Source of the DNA: Bradyrhizobium algeriense
GTDB lineage: Bacteria > Pseudomonadota > Alphaproteobacteria > Rhizobiales > Xanthobacteraceae
Direction of reading: 5' to 3'
DNA: 64,000 nucleotides
Assembly: GCF_003062295.1 (NCBI RefSeq)
Contig: NZ_PYCN01000022.1
Span: 62,001-126,000 of the forward strand
Below the pieces are notes generated by a model. It did not search any database, was not told the origin of the DNA, and was given only the letters and a program-made list of their open reading frames with translations. Shown here piece after piece: positions 1 to 7,829 of this stretch. Within the stretch, counting starts at the first letter, position 1, and every line of letters begins with the position of its first letter. Both the position numbers and the translations under genes were made by a program.

Positions 1-59
1 GATGGGGCGGCCAGCAATGCCGTCGAGATCGCGATGATGAAAGCCGTTCTGCAAGCCAT
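1..59 (-). CDS. N-terminus of a secreted protein (partial, runs off the left edge)
   Basis: Only the first 19 codons lie in the window. They read MACRTAFIIAISTALLAAP, a short positive start followed by a hydrophobic stretch and a small-residue region, which looks like a signal peptide. A GGGGA Shine-Dalgarno sequence sits about 8 bases before the ATG. The gene is on the same strand as the MATE gene that ends 75 bases upstream, so they may be cotranscribed. The mature protein is outside the window and cannot be named. Confidence 0.5.
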   Translation of the reverse strand, partial: MACRTAFIIAISTALLAAP

Positions 60-134
60 GAATCATTTCCCCAAAAAAGCAGGCCTGCATAACAACAAAT
101 CAGATTTGTGCAATGTCGGATTGCGCGAACACGA

Positions 135-1520
135 TCATTTGCTCCAGCGGGTGAGGCGGATCGACAACGCCGTACCGAGGCCGTAAACGACCATCGCCGC
201 GCCCACCAGCGCGAACAATGTCCATGCCGGCGCGCCCGCGGAGGCCAGCCACGCGCCGCCGCCGCCGACGATCAGCAATCTCGCGGTGCCGGCCATCACG
301 GGGCCGCCGACCTTCGCAGCCCCCTGCGACGAGAAATAGAGGCAGGCGCCCATCCCGAAAAAGGCGAACGCCGGGCCTGCCCAGACCAGATAGGAAGAAG
401 CCGCGGCGGTGACGCCGGGATCGCTGGTGAACAGCGAAACCCAGAGCGACGGCATCGCTGCGACGATCAATCCGATGGCGCCCACGGCGATGCCGGCAGC
501 TATGCCCGCGGTCCACGCCACCTGCCGCGCGCGCGTCACCAGCCCTGCGCCAACAGCCATGCCGACCATCGGCACCGAGGCGACGCCGAAGGCGAACGCG
601 ATCGGCGTCAGCAGAAATTCCAGCCGCGAGCCCATGCCATAGCCGGCCAATGTCGCTGTGCCGTAGTCGGCCAGGATTTTGGTGAAGATCAGCACCGTCA
701 GCACGGTCTGCAGCGGCGACAGGCAGGCCACCGCACCTACCTTAAGAATGTCGAAGAACATGTCGCGCTGGAATTTGAAGCCCTTGAAGTTCAGCGCCAG
801 CCGGCTGCGGCCGCTGACGAGATGCCAGATCAGAAAGACCGCCCCGAGCGTGAAGGCGGTGAGCTGACCTGCGGCAACGCCAGCCATGCCGAGCCTGGGC
901 AGGCCGAACAGCCCAAGGCCCAGCGCGCCGCCGACCGCGATCTGCACCAGCGCGGTGCCGATCAGCGTCACCGACGGAATCCGCATGTCGCCGGTGCCGC
1001 GCACCACCGAGGCCAGCGTATTGACTAGCCAGATCGCCATCGCGCCGGAGAACAGCACGTGCGAATATTGCATGGCCTGTTCGAGCACGCCGCCGCGCCC
1101 GCCGAGCAGCGTGTAGAACGCGCGGCCGAAAATCAGCATCGTAACCGTGAAAAAGATTCCGGCGCAGGCGCCGATCATTGCCGCATGCAGCGCCAGATCA
1201 GCGGCGCGGTCGCGATTCCCCGCGCCGATCGCCCGGCTGATCGCAGACGACACGCCGCCGCCCATCGCACCCGCCGACATCATTTGCGTCAGCATGACGA
1301 AGGGAAACACCAGCGCGATGCCGGCGAGCGGCTCGGTGCCGAGCCGGCCGATATAGGAAGTTTCGGCGACGGCAACCAGCGTCGTGCCCACCATGGCGAT
1401 CGCATTGGGTAGCGCCAGGTTCAGCAGCGTCGGCAGGATCGGCGAGGTGAGCAGGCCGTTGATCGGCGCGGGCGGAACTGCGGTGGTAGGACGCATGTCG
1501 AGCGGGGCGTCAATGGTCAT
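135..1520 (-). CDS. MATE family multidrug/toxin efflux transporter
   Basis: The 461-residue protein has the MATE length and about twelve hydrophobic segments. The two-lobe pattern is visible: a first half opening with a segment around LALPNAIAMVGTTLVAVAET and a second starting near residue 230 (ILKVGAVACLSPLQTVLTVL). MATE proteins in the inner membrane export cationic drugs or metabolites with Na+ or H+ antiport; the substrate here is unknown. It lies 84 bases downstream of an acetyltransferase on the same strand, a pairing that would suit chemical detoxification, but this is inference. ATG at 1520 gives a normal cytoplasmic N-terminal tail. Confidence 0.88.
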   Translation of the reverse strand: MTIDAPLDMRPTTAVPPAPINGLLTSPILPTLLNLALPNAIAMVGTTLVAVAETSYIGRLGTEPLAGIALVFPFVMLTQMMSAGAMGGGVSSAISRAIGAGNRDRAADLALHAAMIGACAGIFFTVTMLIFGRAFYTLLGGRGGVLEQAMQYSHVLFSGAMAIWLVNTLASVVRGTGDMRIPSVTLIGTALVQIAVGGALGLGLFGLPRLGMAGVAAGQLTAFTLGAVFLIWHLVSGRSRLALNFKGFKFQRDMFFDILKVGAVACLSPLQTVLTVLIFTKILADYGTATLAGYGMGSRLEFLLTPIAFAFGVASVPMVGMAVGAGLVTRARQVAWTAGIAAGIAVGAIGLIVAAMPSLWVSLFTSDPGVTAAASSYLVWAGPAFAFFGMGACLYFSSQGAAKVGGPVMAGTARLLIVGGGGAWLASAGAPAWTLFALVGAAMVVYGLGTALSIRLTRWSK

Positions 1521-1604
1521 GCGTCAGATCATCCAATCGAATAAATTATGGATGACATATTATCCGGCTAGACCAGCGCAAGCCACCCGCGCCCGGTGCA
1601 GGGG

Positions 1605-2159
1605 TCACCACGGCAGGCCGCATAGGTCGATAATTCCGTCGCGCGGCTTTCGGGTAAAATCGAACACGAACGGCGCCATCGCCTCGAAACGAACCCGCCC
1701 CTCCGGCTGCTCGGCATAGACCTCGCCCTTGAAGGGATGCCAGCCGCGCGCTTCATAGAATGCTTCATTGTGCGGCTCGCAGAACAGCATCGCAAACCGC
1801 ACCGCTTCGTGGTCGCGCATGGTCCTGATGGCGGCGTTCAGCGCCAGCGAGGCATAGCCGCGTCCCCGGCAGTCCGGGCGCGTCGAGACGCCGCCAACGC
1901 CGCCGATATGGACCTTGCGCCCGTCCCAGGTCGCGTCGCGGAAGAAGATGCCGACGTGGCAGGCAAGACCTTGGCAGGCAAGCCCCGGCTGAGCTGCGTC
2001 CTCAGGCGCGTCGATCAGCACGCGCAGATCGGCATGGGCCCATTTGACGTGACCCCACGACAGCTTTTCGACTACATCCGCCGGCCACACCGCCTGCATC
2101 AGCGGTTCGGCCCGTGGCCATGATGCGTCCCCGTTCAGAACGTCGATCTCGATGCTCAT
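1605..2159 (-). CDS. GNAT family N-acetyltransferase
   Basis: The 184-residue protein has the GNAT acetyl-CoA binding signature in the middle (STRPDCRGRGYASLALNAAI, the R/QxxGxG/A-type loop) followed by FCEPHNEAFYEARGW, the typical beta-5 region ending in a Tyr. The overall pattern, with VGGVSTRPDCRGRG, resembles aminoglycoside 2'-N-acetyltransferase-like members, but substrate cannot be assigned. The start at 2159 is preferred over an upstream in-frame ATG at 2171 because AGGAA lies four to eight bases before it. It is transcribed toward the MATE gene. Confidence 0.8.
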   Translation of the reverse strand: MSIEIDVLNGDASWPRAEPLMQAVWPADVVEKLSWGHVKWAHADLRVLIDAPEDAAQPGLACQGLACHVGIFFRDATWDGRKVHIGGVGGVSTRPDCRGRGYASLALNAAIRTMRDHEAVRFAMLFCEPHNEAFYEARGWHPFKGEVYAEQPEGRVRFEAMAPFVFDFTRKPRDGIIDLCGLPW

Positions 2160-2338
2160 TTCATTCCTCATCGCGCCAAATCCGCGTCGGCGCCATATCC
2201 GTCATACGCTGGACGCGGAGGGGCGTTACCCAGAACCTTGGCGTTCTTGCCAAATTGCGATGTTTATGCGCATTGGAACCTTCTATAAGAGTTCCCGTTA
2301 GACCAGACCAAGTCTCCCATCAGTTCGGACATCACCCC

Positions 2339-2935
2339 ATGACCTTCACGCTGCCCAATCTGCCCTATTCCCACGACGCCCTTGCGCCCCACATGTCCAA
2401 GGAAACGCTGGAATACCACCACGACAAGCATCACCAAGCTTACGTGACTAACGGAAACAACGCGATCAAGGGGACCGAATTCGAAGGCAAGTCCCTGGAG
2501 GAGATCGTCAAGGGTTCGTTCGGCAAGAATCCGGCCGTGTTCAACAATGCCGGCCAGCACTACAACCACCTGCATTTCTGGAACTGGATGAAGCCGAACG
2601 GCGGCGGCAGCAAGCTGCCTGGCCGTCTGGAAAAGAAGATCACCGAGGACCTCGGCGGCCTCGACAAGTTCAAGGCCGATTTCGCCGCCGCCGGCGTCGG
2701 TCAGTTCGGCTCCGGCTGGTGCTGGCTGTCGGTCAAGAACGGCAAGCTCGAAATCTCCAAGACCGCGAACGGCGAAAGCCCGCTGGTCCATGGCGCCACG
2801 CCGATCCTTGGCTGCGACGTCTGGGAGCACTCCTACTACATCGACTATCGCAACCGCCGTCCCGACTATCTGAAGGCGTTCTGCGATAACCTGATCAACT
2901 GGGACTATGTCGACGAGCTGTTCGGCAAGGTGTGA
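2339..2935 (+). CDS. sodB: Superoxide dismutase, Fe type
   Basis: Converts superoxide to oxygen and hydrogen peroxide in the cytoplasm. The 198-residue length is normal. Metal ligands are visible: His in LEYHHDKHHQAY, His in NHLHFWNW, and Asp/His in DVWEHSYYIDY. The NNAGQHYNHLHFW segment has Gln at the position of E. coli FeSOD Gln69, and the site of the MnSOD Gln146 carries Gly (ANGESPL), so Fe or cambialistic use is more likely than strict Mn. The reading frame stays open far upstream, but the conserved family N-terminus MTFTLPNLPY fixes the start at 2339. Confidence 0.95.
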   Translation: MTFTLPNLPYSHDALAPHMSKETLEYHHDKHHQAYVTNGNNAIKGTEFEGKSLEEIVKGSFGKNPAVFNNAGQHYNHLHFWNWMKPNGGGSKLPGRLEKKITEDLGGLDKFKADFAAAGVGQFGSGWCWLSVKNGKLEISKTANGESPLVHGATPILGCDVWEHSYYIDYRNRRPDYLKAFCDNLINWDYVDELFGKV

Positions 2936-2947
2936 CGTTACACTCCG

Positions 2948-3049
2948 TCATTCCGGGATGGTCCGAAGGACCAGACCCGGAATCTCGAGATTCCCCGATG
3001 CGCAATTGCGCATCTGAGGTTCGATGCTTTCGCATCGCCCCGGAATGAC
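2948..3049. repeat. Dispersed palindromic intergenic repeat (CGTCATTCCGGG type)
   Basis: The element begins CGTCATTCCGGG and ends with the inverse CCGGAATGAC, with inner pairings such as GGTCCGAAGGACC and GCGCAATTGCGC. It lies between sodB and crcB and is non-coding. Repeats starting with this motif are widespread between genes in Bradyrhizobium genomes. It could fold into a long hairpin and end or stabilise the sodB transcript. Confidence 0.7.
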
Positions 3050-3191
3050 AGCGGAGTAAATTTCGAAGGGCGGTGGCCAGCGGCTGCCGCCCTTTTTCAT
3101 TGGCGTAGCGCCGTCCCGATCCTTGCGGGGATCGCCCCGGTGCGGCACAAGCGGCATGCCGGGTGCCTTTGCTGACGTGGAAAATGCTGCG

Positions 3192-3566
3192 ATGAGCTAT
3201 TTGCTGGTCTTTGTCGGTGGCGGCCTTGGCGCGACGCTGCGCCATCTCATCAACCTCACCTGCGCCCGCTGCCTCGGCACCGGATTTCCCTGGGGCACCT
3301 TCATCATCAACATCACGGGATCGACCGCGATGGGGCTGATCGCGGGCTATCTCGCCTTCAAGGGCGAGGCGTCGCAGCCCTGGCGGCTGTTTTTGATGAC
3401 CGGCATCCTCGGCGGTTACACGACGTTTTCGGCCTACTCGCTCGATGCGGCGCTGCTCTACGAACGCGGCGAACTAACATCCGCGGCGCTCTACGTCGTT
3501 GGCTCGGTGGTGCTCTCGATTGCCGGGCTGTTTGCCGGCCTTGCGCTGGTCCGCCAGTTTACGTGA
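3192..3566 (+). CDS. crcB: Fluoride channel CrcB/Fluc
   Basis: The 124-residue protein has four predicted membrane helices and the family motifs GGGLGATLRHLIN, PWGTFIINITGS and GGYTTFSAYSLDA; the Phe/Ser/Thr residues of the last one line the fluoride pathway in known Fluc channels. It works as a dual-topology dimer in the inner membrane. The ORF is open 69 bases upstream, but the conserved start is MSYLLVFVGGG at 3192. I looked for a fluoride riboswitch upstream and did not find a convincing one. Confidence 0.92.
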   Translation: MSYLLVFVGGGLGATLRHLINLTCARCLGTGFPWGTFIINITGSTAMGLIAGYLAFKGEASQPWRLFLMTGILGGYTTFSAYSLDAALLYERGELTSAALYVVGSVVLSIAGLFAGLALVRQFT

Positions 3567-3705
3567 ACGAATGGCCCGCCGGGCAGGCAGGGCCGCGTGA
3601 CGTCCTCGCATGGGCATGCCTGAGATGCGCATGGCTATCGTTGCGTCGCCACCATGGCGGGACTAAGCAGGGATGGAATAGCATCACCCCCTGAATCCAT
3701 CGCCC

Positions 3706-4308
3706 TTGTCAGAAGATCAGATAAAAGACCCGGCGCCTGCCGATGACGCCGAGCCGAAGCCCCGGCGCGCGCGCAAGCCGGTCGGCTGGTCGATGATCGT
3801 GATCGGCGCGCTGGTCGCGGTGTGCGCAGGCCTGGTCTGGCGGCGCGACGGCATCGATGGCGTGCTCAGGATCCTCACCCATGATCTCTGGCTGTTCGGC
3901 GAGATCATCCCGCGCGTGCTGGCCGGCTGCCTGCTCGGCGGCTTCATTGCGGAAATTCTGCCGCACGACAAAGTCTCGCGAGCGCTCGGGCCGAACTCGG
4001 GCCTGAAAGGCCTTTTGATCGGAACGGCGTTCGGCGCGATCCTGCCCGGCGGTCCCTTCACCGCCTATCCAGTGGCGGCGGCGCTGCTCACGGTCGGCGC
4101 CGATTTCGGCGCCACCATCGCCATGGTCGTGAGCTGGACGCTGATCGGCTACGGCCGCGCGGTCGCCTGGGAGCTGCCGATCCTCGGCACGGAGTTCACG
4201 CTGTGGCGGATCGTGATCTCGCTGCCGATCCCGGTGCTGGCCGGCGCGCTCGGCCGCTTCGTCTTCGTGCGGATGTACCCGAAGGGCGAGCCGGAGCCGC
4301 CGGCATGA
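3706..4308 (+). CDS. Permease family protein, first half of a two-gene permease
   Basis: The 200-residue protein has a cytoplasmic Lys/Arg-rich N-terminus, about five hydrophobic helices, and a signature GPNSGLKGLLIG followed by LPGGPFTAYPVAAALL. The gene following it carries the matching half-signature GPDSGW and TPGGPVVGFS, so the two proteins appear to be the separated halves of a DUF318/UPF0718-type permease related to ArsP. Substrate is unknown. Translation seems to start at TTG 3706. Its stop overlaps the next ATG (ATGA), which implies coupled translation. Confidence 0.75.
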   Translation: MSEDQIKDPAPADDAEPKPRRARKPVGWSMIVIGALVAVCAGLVWRRDGIDGVLRILTHDLWLFGEIIPRVLAGCLLGGFIAEILPHDKVSRALGPNSGLKGLLIGTAFGAILPGGPFTAYPVAAALLTVGADFGATIAMVVSWTLIGYGRAVAWELPILGTEFTLWRIVISLPIPVLAGALGRFVFVRMYPKGEPEPPA

Positions 4309-4808
4309 CCCTCTCCGCGCTGATCATCGACATCACCCTGTGGGGCTCGGTCGCCATCCTCGGCTTCATGGCCTGGCAGCGCGGCCGCGTCGTGCTGGTG
4401 TCGTCGGTGCGCGAAGGCAGTATGGATTTCATCAACATCGTGCCGCGCATTGCGCTCGGCGTGATCGGCTCCGGCTACATCGCCGCCGTCATCCCGCCGG
4501 AAGTCATCACCGGCTGGCTCGGCCCTGATAGCGGCTGGTTCGGCGTGTTGACCGCTGTCATCGCCGGCGCAGCCACCCCCGGCGGCCCGGTGGTCGGTTT
4601 CTCGATCGGCGCGGTGGCGCTGAAGGTCGGCGGCGGCCCGCCGCAGGTGATCGCCTATGTCGTCGCCTGGGCGCTGTTCGCCTTCCAGCGCATGATCCTC
4701 TGGGAAATCCCGTTCATGCCGGCCCGCTTCGTCTGGTTTCGCGCGGCGGTGTCGCTGCCGTTTCCGTTTCTGGCCGCGGCGATCGCGATGGTGATCGGGA
4801 AGCCGTGA
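4305..4808 (+). CDS. Permease family protein, second half of a two-gene permease
   Basis: The 167-residue membrane protein has a half-repeat signature (GPDSGWFGVL, then AATPGGPVVGFS) like that of the preceding gene, and starts inside the ATGA overlap with it. A DUF318/ArsP-like two-component permease is the best guess, with unknown substrate. An eroded second copy of the 3' end of this gene lies at 5812-5935, beyond the beta-barrel gene, so this locus has been duplicated or rearranged. Confidence 0.75.
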   Translation: MTLSALIIDITLWGSVAILGFMAWQRGRVVLVSSVREGSMDFINIVPRIALGVIGSGYIAAVIPPEVITGWLGPDSGWFGVLTAVIAGAATPGGPVVGFSIGAVALKVGGGPPQVIAYVVAWALFAFQRMILWEIPFMPARFVWFRAAVSLPFPFLAAAIAMVIGKP

Positions 4809-4951
4809 CGTCTGAACCGAATTGGACCCATTCGGCACTGGCCGCTTCGTCCGAATCCTATCGGTAGTTGTACGGCTACAACAGCCTTTCCGGCATGAAC
4901 GCCTTATAGATTGAGCATTGCTTGAGTTGGATTCACGATCAGGGGGCGTTC

Positions 4952-5725
4952 ATGAAAAAATTCCTAAGCTGTATTGCACTAAGCATCTTCCTGCCGGCTT
5001 CGGCTATGGCGGCCGATTTGGCGGCACGGATGCCCGTCAAGGCGCCGCCGGTTGCGGCCACCATCTTCAGCTGGAGCGGGTTCTACATCGGCGGACACGC
5101 CGGCTACGCATGGGGCCGCTCGAGGACGGACGTCGGCTTGCCCGACGCGCTGGATTGCGGCGGCGGCCTGAGCTGCGAAAGCATCTCACACGATGTGAAC
5201 GGCGCCTTCGGCGGCGGCTATATCGGCTACAACTGGCAGGTCAATTCGTTCGTCTTTGGCCTCGAAGCCGAAGGCGGCTATATCGGCGCCAAGAACACGG
5301 TTTTCTCGGTGATCGCGCCGGACCACCGCTTCGAGACCAGCTACGGCGCCTATGGCGCCTTCACCGGCCGGCTCGGCGTCGCCGTCGACCGCGCGCTGTT
5401 GTACGCCAAGGGCGGCCTCGCCGTGGCCCGCATCAAGAACGAAGCGCTGGATGACGTCGGAGCCTTTGTTCCTTCTCCCGATCCGGAGCATATCGGCCGT
5501 AGCGACTCCACGCGGCTCGGCTGGGCCGTCGGCGGCGGCATGGAATATGCGCTCACCAACAACTGGATCATCCGAGGCGAATATCTCTACATGCAGTTCG
5601 AGAACAAGACGGTCTTCGATCTCGGCGATGGCAGCGGCGGCGTTCCGCCGGCGACGCAGCCGAGCCCGTATACCTTCCACGACCATCTGCACACTGCGCG
5701 CGTCGGATTGGCCTACAAGTTCTGA
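4952..5725 (+). CDS. Outer membrane beta-barrel protein, Omp25/RopB-like small porin family
   Basis: The 257-residue protein has a signal peptide (MKKFLSCIALSIFLPASAMA, cleavage before ADL), a linker with AAPVKAPP-like composition, and the family mark FSWSGFYIGGHAGYAWG. Alternating aromatic beta strands follow and it ends in Phe (GLAYKF), as barrel assembly requires. It resembles the small eight-stranded surface proteins common in Rhizobiales. The start at 4952 follows AGGGGG. A strong terminator lies 51 bases downstream. It sits between the permease pair and a remnant of the permease 3' end. Confidence 0.85.
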   Translation: MKKFLSCIALSIFLPASAMAADLAARMPVKAPPVAATIFSWSGFYIGGHAGYAWGRSRTDVGLPDALDCGGGLSCESISHDVNGAFGGGYIGYNWQVNSFVFGLEAEGGYIGAKNTVFSVIAPDHRFETSYGAYGAFTGRLGVAVDRALLYAKGGLAVARIKNEALDDVGAFVPSPDPEHIGRSDSTRLGWAVGGGMEYALTNNWIIRGEYLYMQFENKTVFDLGDGSGGVPPATQPSPYTFHDHLHTARVGLAYKF

Positions 5726-5776
5726 GTTTCCGTAGCTGCGCGCCACGGCGCGATGCGTCGAGCTTGAATCGAGAAG

Positions 5777-5801
5777 CCCCGGGCGCAAGCTCGGGGTTTT
5801 T
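5777..5801 (+). terminator. Rho-independent terminator of the beta-barrel gene
   Basis: A perfect 8-bp stem, CCCCGGGC with GCTCGGGG (one G-T pair), is closed by a GCAA tetraloop of the GNRA class and followed directly by five T residues. Confidence 0.9.
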
Positions 5802-5811
5802 CGTGTGGCAG

Positions 5812-5935
5812 GGTGGCGTTGAAGGTCGGCAAGCCGCCGCTTGTGATTGCTTATGTCGTCGCCTGGGCGCCGTTCGCCTTCCAGCGGATGATTCTCTGGG
5901 AATCCCGGGTCGCGATGGTGATCGGAGAGCCGTGA
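5812..5935 (+). pseudogene. Eroded 3'-end copy of the permease gene at 4305-4808
   Basis: The reading VALKVGKPPLVIAYVVAWAP, then FAFQRMILWE and AMVIGEP with a stop, matches the C-terminus of the 4305-4808 protein (VALKVGGGPPQVIAYVVAWA ... AMVIGKP). About 24 residues between ILWE and AMVIG are deleted and nucleotide identity elsewhere is high, with mostly third-position changes. No start or upstream part of the gene is present. It is a non-functional relic of a second permease copy. Confidence 0.8.
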
Positions 5936-5975
5936 GGCGGGCGAGGCTGATCGCAAGGCTTCCAATGCGAAGCTG

Positions 5976-6203
5976 ATGACCCGCTTGCTTGAACAGGCTG
6001 TCGAAGCCGTATCAGCATTGCCCGACGAGGCGCAGGACGATCTCGCGCGAATTCTCCTGCAACTCGCAGGCGTGGACCAGCCGCCCTATGAGCTCACGCC
6101 TGAGGAAGCCGCCGACCTCGATGCTTCGCTCGCCGAAGCCGCGAAGGGTGAGTTCGCGACGGATGAAGAGGTCCGCGCGGTCTGGGCAAAGCATGGGTTG
6201 TGA
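5976..6203 (+). CDS. Antitoxin-like addiction module protein (no toxin gene beside it)
   Basis: The 75-residue acidic protein has a helical N-terminus (MTRLLEQAVEAVSALP) and a C-terminal stretch ELTPEEAADLDASLAEAAK followed by EEVRAVWAKHGL. This pattern is typical of short antitoxins that neutralise ParE/RelE toxins, where the C-terminus wraps the toxin. A toxin gene normally follows within a few bases, but the next gene is a Cys-rich GDCCVxC protein. It may be an orphan, or the family call may be wrong. Confidence 0.6.
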   Translation: MTRLLEQAVEAVSALPDEAQDDLARILLQLAGVDQPPYELTPEEAADLDASLAEAAKGEFATDEEVRAVWAKHGL

Positions 6204-6233
6204 ATTTGGGGTGTCCTAGTTCAGTCTGAGGCC

Positions 6234-6452
6234 ATGCAGCTTGAATCGACACTGACCTGTCCCGCGTGTGGGCACCAGGCCACCGAGACCATGCCGACAG
6301 ACGCCTGCCAGTTCTTCTACGACTGTCGGAACTGCGGCACCCGGCTCAAGCCCAAGCCGGGCGATTGCTGTGTTTACTGCTCTTACGGAACCATGCCGTG
6401 CCCGCCGGTCCAGATAGACGGCAAGGGAACGTGTTGCAGCGTGATTGTGTAA
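6234..6452 (+). CDS. GDCCVxC domain-containing small Cys-rich protein
   Basis: The 72-residue cytosolic protein has two CxxC pairs (TCPACG and DCRNCG), then the diagnostic GDCCVYCSYGTMPCPP block. This is the GDCCVxC family, in which some members carry selenocysteine; here the relevant codons are Cys. Ten cysteines suggest metal or thiol chemistry. Members often sit beside heavy-metal genes, and here a CDF cation transporter follows 28 bases later. The molecular role of the family is not known to me. Confidence 0.75.
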   Translation: MQLESTLTCPACGHQATETMPTDACQFFYDCRNCGTRLKPKPGDCCVYCSYGTMPCPPVQIDGKGTCCSVIV

Positions 6453-6480
6453 CGTTGCTGCCTGCGACTATCTTCCGGTC

Positions 6481-7119
6481 ATGGCGGACCACTGCTGCGC
6501 TCCACCACCGTTGAATCTCGGCCCGCGCCAGGACGTGAGCGCGTTCCGGCGCGTCTTGTGGGCCGTGCTCGGCATCAATGCTGCGATGTTCATGGTCGAG
6601 ATCGGCGCGGGCCTGGCTGCGGGCTCTGCCGCCCTTCAAGCCGACGCGCTCGACTTTCTGGGCGATGCGGCGAACTACGCGATCAGCCTGTTGGTGGTCG
6701 GCATGGCCTTGCGTTATCGGGCCAGCGCCGCGCTTGCCAAGGGCGCCACGATGGGCGTCTTCGGGCTGTGGGTTATCGGCGTCACCGGCTGGCATGCCCT
6801 GCACGGCACGCTGCCTCAGGCCATCACCATGGGCAGCGTCGGCTTTGCCGCGCTGGTCGCCAACGCGCTGTCCTTTTACCTGTTGTGGCGGCACCGCACG
6901 GGTGACGCCAACATGCGGTCGGCCTGGATTTGCACGCGCAATGACGTGTTGGGCAATCTGGCTGTGCTGCTGGCTGCGCTTGGCGTGTTCGGCACCGGCA
7001 CCGGCTGGCCCGACATTATCGTCGCCGCGATCATGGCCATGCTTGCGCTGCAAGGCGCAGTGACGGTCGTGCGGCACGCTCTGGCCGAATTGAAGCCGCC
7101 CGCCGCAGCGACGGCTTAA
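6481..7119 (+). CDS. Cation transporter, CDF family (truncated, membrane domain only)
   Basis: The 212-residue protein has six hydrophobic helices of the cation diffusion facilitator domain and no C-terminal cytoplasmic domain. The helix-2 metal site reads ADALDFLGD (Asp55 with Asp58/Asp62) instead of the usual His-containing form, and the helix-5 site reads SAWICTRNDVLGN with Asn/Asp. The N-terminus holds a Cys pair (MADHCC). ATG at 6481 is preferred to 6445, which would overlap the preceding gene. Probable exporter of a soft or transition metal, linked with the GDCCVxC protein. Confidence 0.75.
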   Translation: MADHCCAPPPLNLGPRQDVSAFRRVLWAVLGINAAMFMVEIGAGLAAGSAALQADALDFLGDAANYAISLLVVGMALRYRASAALAKGATMGVFGLWVIGVTGWHALHGTLPQAITMGSVGFAALVANALSFYLLWRHRTGDANMRSAWICTRNDVLGNLAVLLAALGVFGTGTGWPDIIVAAIMAMLALQGAVTVVRHALAELKPPAAATA

Positions 7120-7204
7120 GCCGCGGCCTCACCCCGGGCCCGCGAATTGCACAACGCTACCTCCCAGCACCCGCGGCCATAGCCCCAACCGAACGACCTG
7201 GGCG

Positions 7205-7218
7205 CTTGATCTATGTCA
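7205..7218. promoter_or_regulatory. FixK2/FNR-type binding site
   Basis: The 14-mer TTGATCTATGTCAA has the TTGA-N6-TCAA symmetry of FixK2 and FNR boxes. It lies 61 bases before the start codon of the small secreted protein at 7279, so a transcript starting about 40 bases downstream of its centre would have a short leader. This fits activation under low oxygen. Confidence 0.65.
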
Positions 7219-7278
7219 AAGGGCGCTCCACCGGCAAAAGCACGGTTTAAGCCGCGGGGATTAGCAATGGAGTAGATC

Positions 7279-7617
7279 ATGAAAATGACTTTGAGAACGG
7301 TGGCCGTTGCTGCGTCGACGTTCGCATGCGCGGCGTTGTTTTCGCCTGGCTGGTCCGATCAAGGCGGGATATCGCTGTCGATCAATAAAGCCGAGGCGCA
7401 GAAGCGGGTCTATATCACGCGTGGTTACGCCGCGAGGGCTGTCTATGTCGAGCCGGGCTCCTGGTACGCCGTGAGGGCCTACTACTTCAATGGCCCCTGG
7501 AGTGGGCGTGGGTACAGCTACACAGGCTGGCCTGACTACGCAGCGCGCAATGGCATTGGCTGCACGCCCGGTACTGCGATCAAGGGCGGCGACAGCATCA
7601 TGTACGTCTGTCAGTAG
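7279..7617 (+). CDS. Small secreted protein, unknown function
   Basis: The 112-residue protein has a probable signal peptide (MKMTLRTVAVAASTFACAAL, cleavage perhaps near residue 40 at AEAQ). The mature part is rich in Tyr, Gly and Arg (RGYAARAVYVEPGSWYAVRA) and has two Cys near the C-terminus that could pair. I recognise no family. The FixK2-type box at 7205-7218 suggests expression under oxygen limitation. Confidence 0.6.
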   Translation: MKMTLRTVAVAASTFACAALFSPGWSDQGGISLSINKAEAQKRVYITRGYAARAVYVEPGSWYAVRAYYFNGPWSGRGYSYTGWPDYAARNGIGCTPGTAIKGGDSIMYVCQ

Positions 7618-7829
7618 AGTTTATTTTATACGTGGGGCCAGGTTGCGATGATGGCGACCTGGCCCAACACCTGTGTTGTTCAGCCAGCAAAGCACTGGTG
7701 AACGCGGTTATGTCTGCTGCGAGGGTAACCCGCACGACTGATCCGTCTCACCGCCTCGTCTCTCGCTGGCAACCACGTTATCGCGACGCAGGCCCGGAAC
7801 ATGTTCCGTATCCTCATCGTTAATAATTT

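Noticed and set aside
1..186. Plus-strand frame open from the left edge to 186
   Set aside because: It overlaps the end of the MATE gene and the signal-peptide start on the minus strand, and its sequence shows no recognisable protein feature.
3123..3191. Possible fluoride riboswitch before crcB
   Set aside because: I could not find the conserved pseudoknot parts of the crcB motif in this stretch.
7632..7823. 63-codon frame after the small secreted protein
   Set aside because: No signal peptide, helix or motif and no ribosome site; composition does not look coding.
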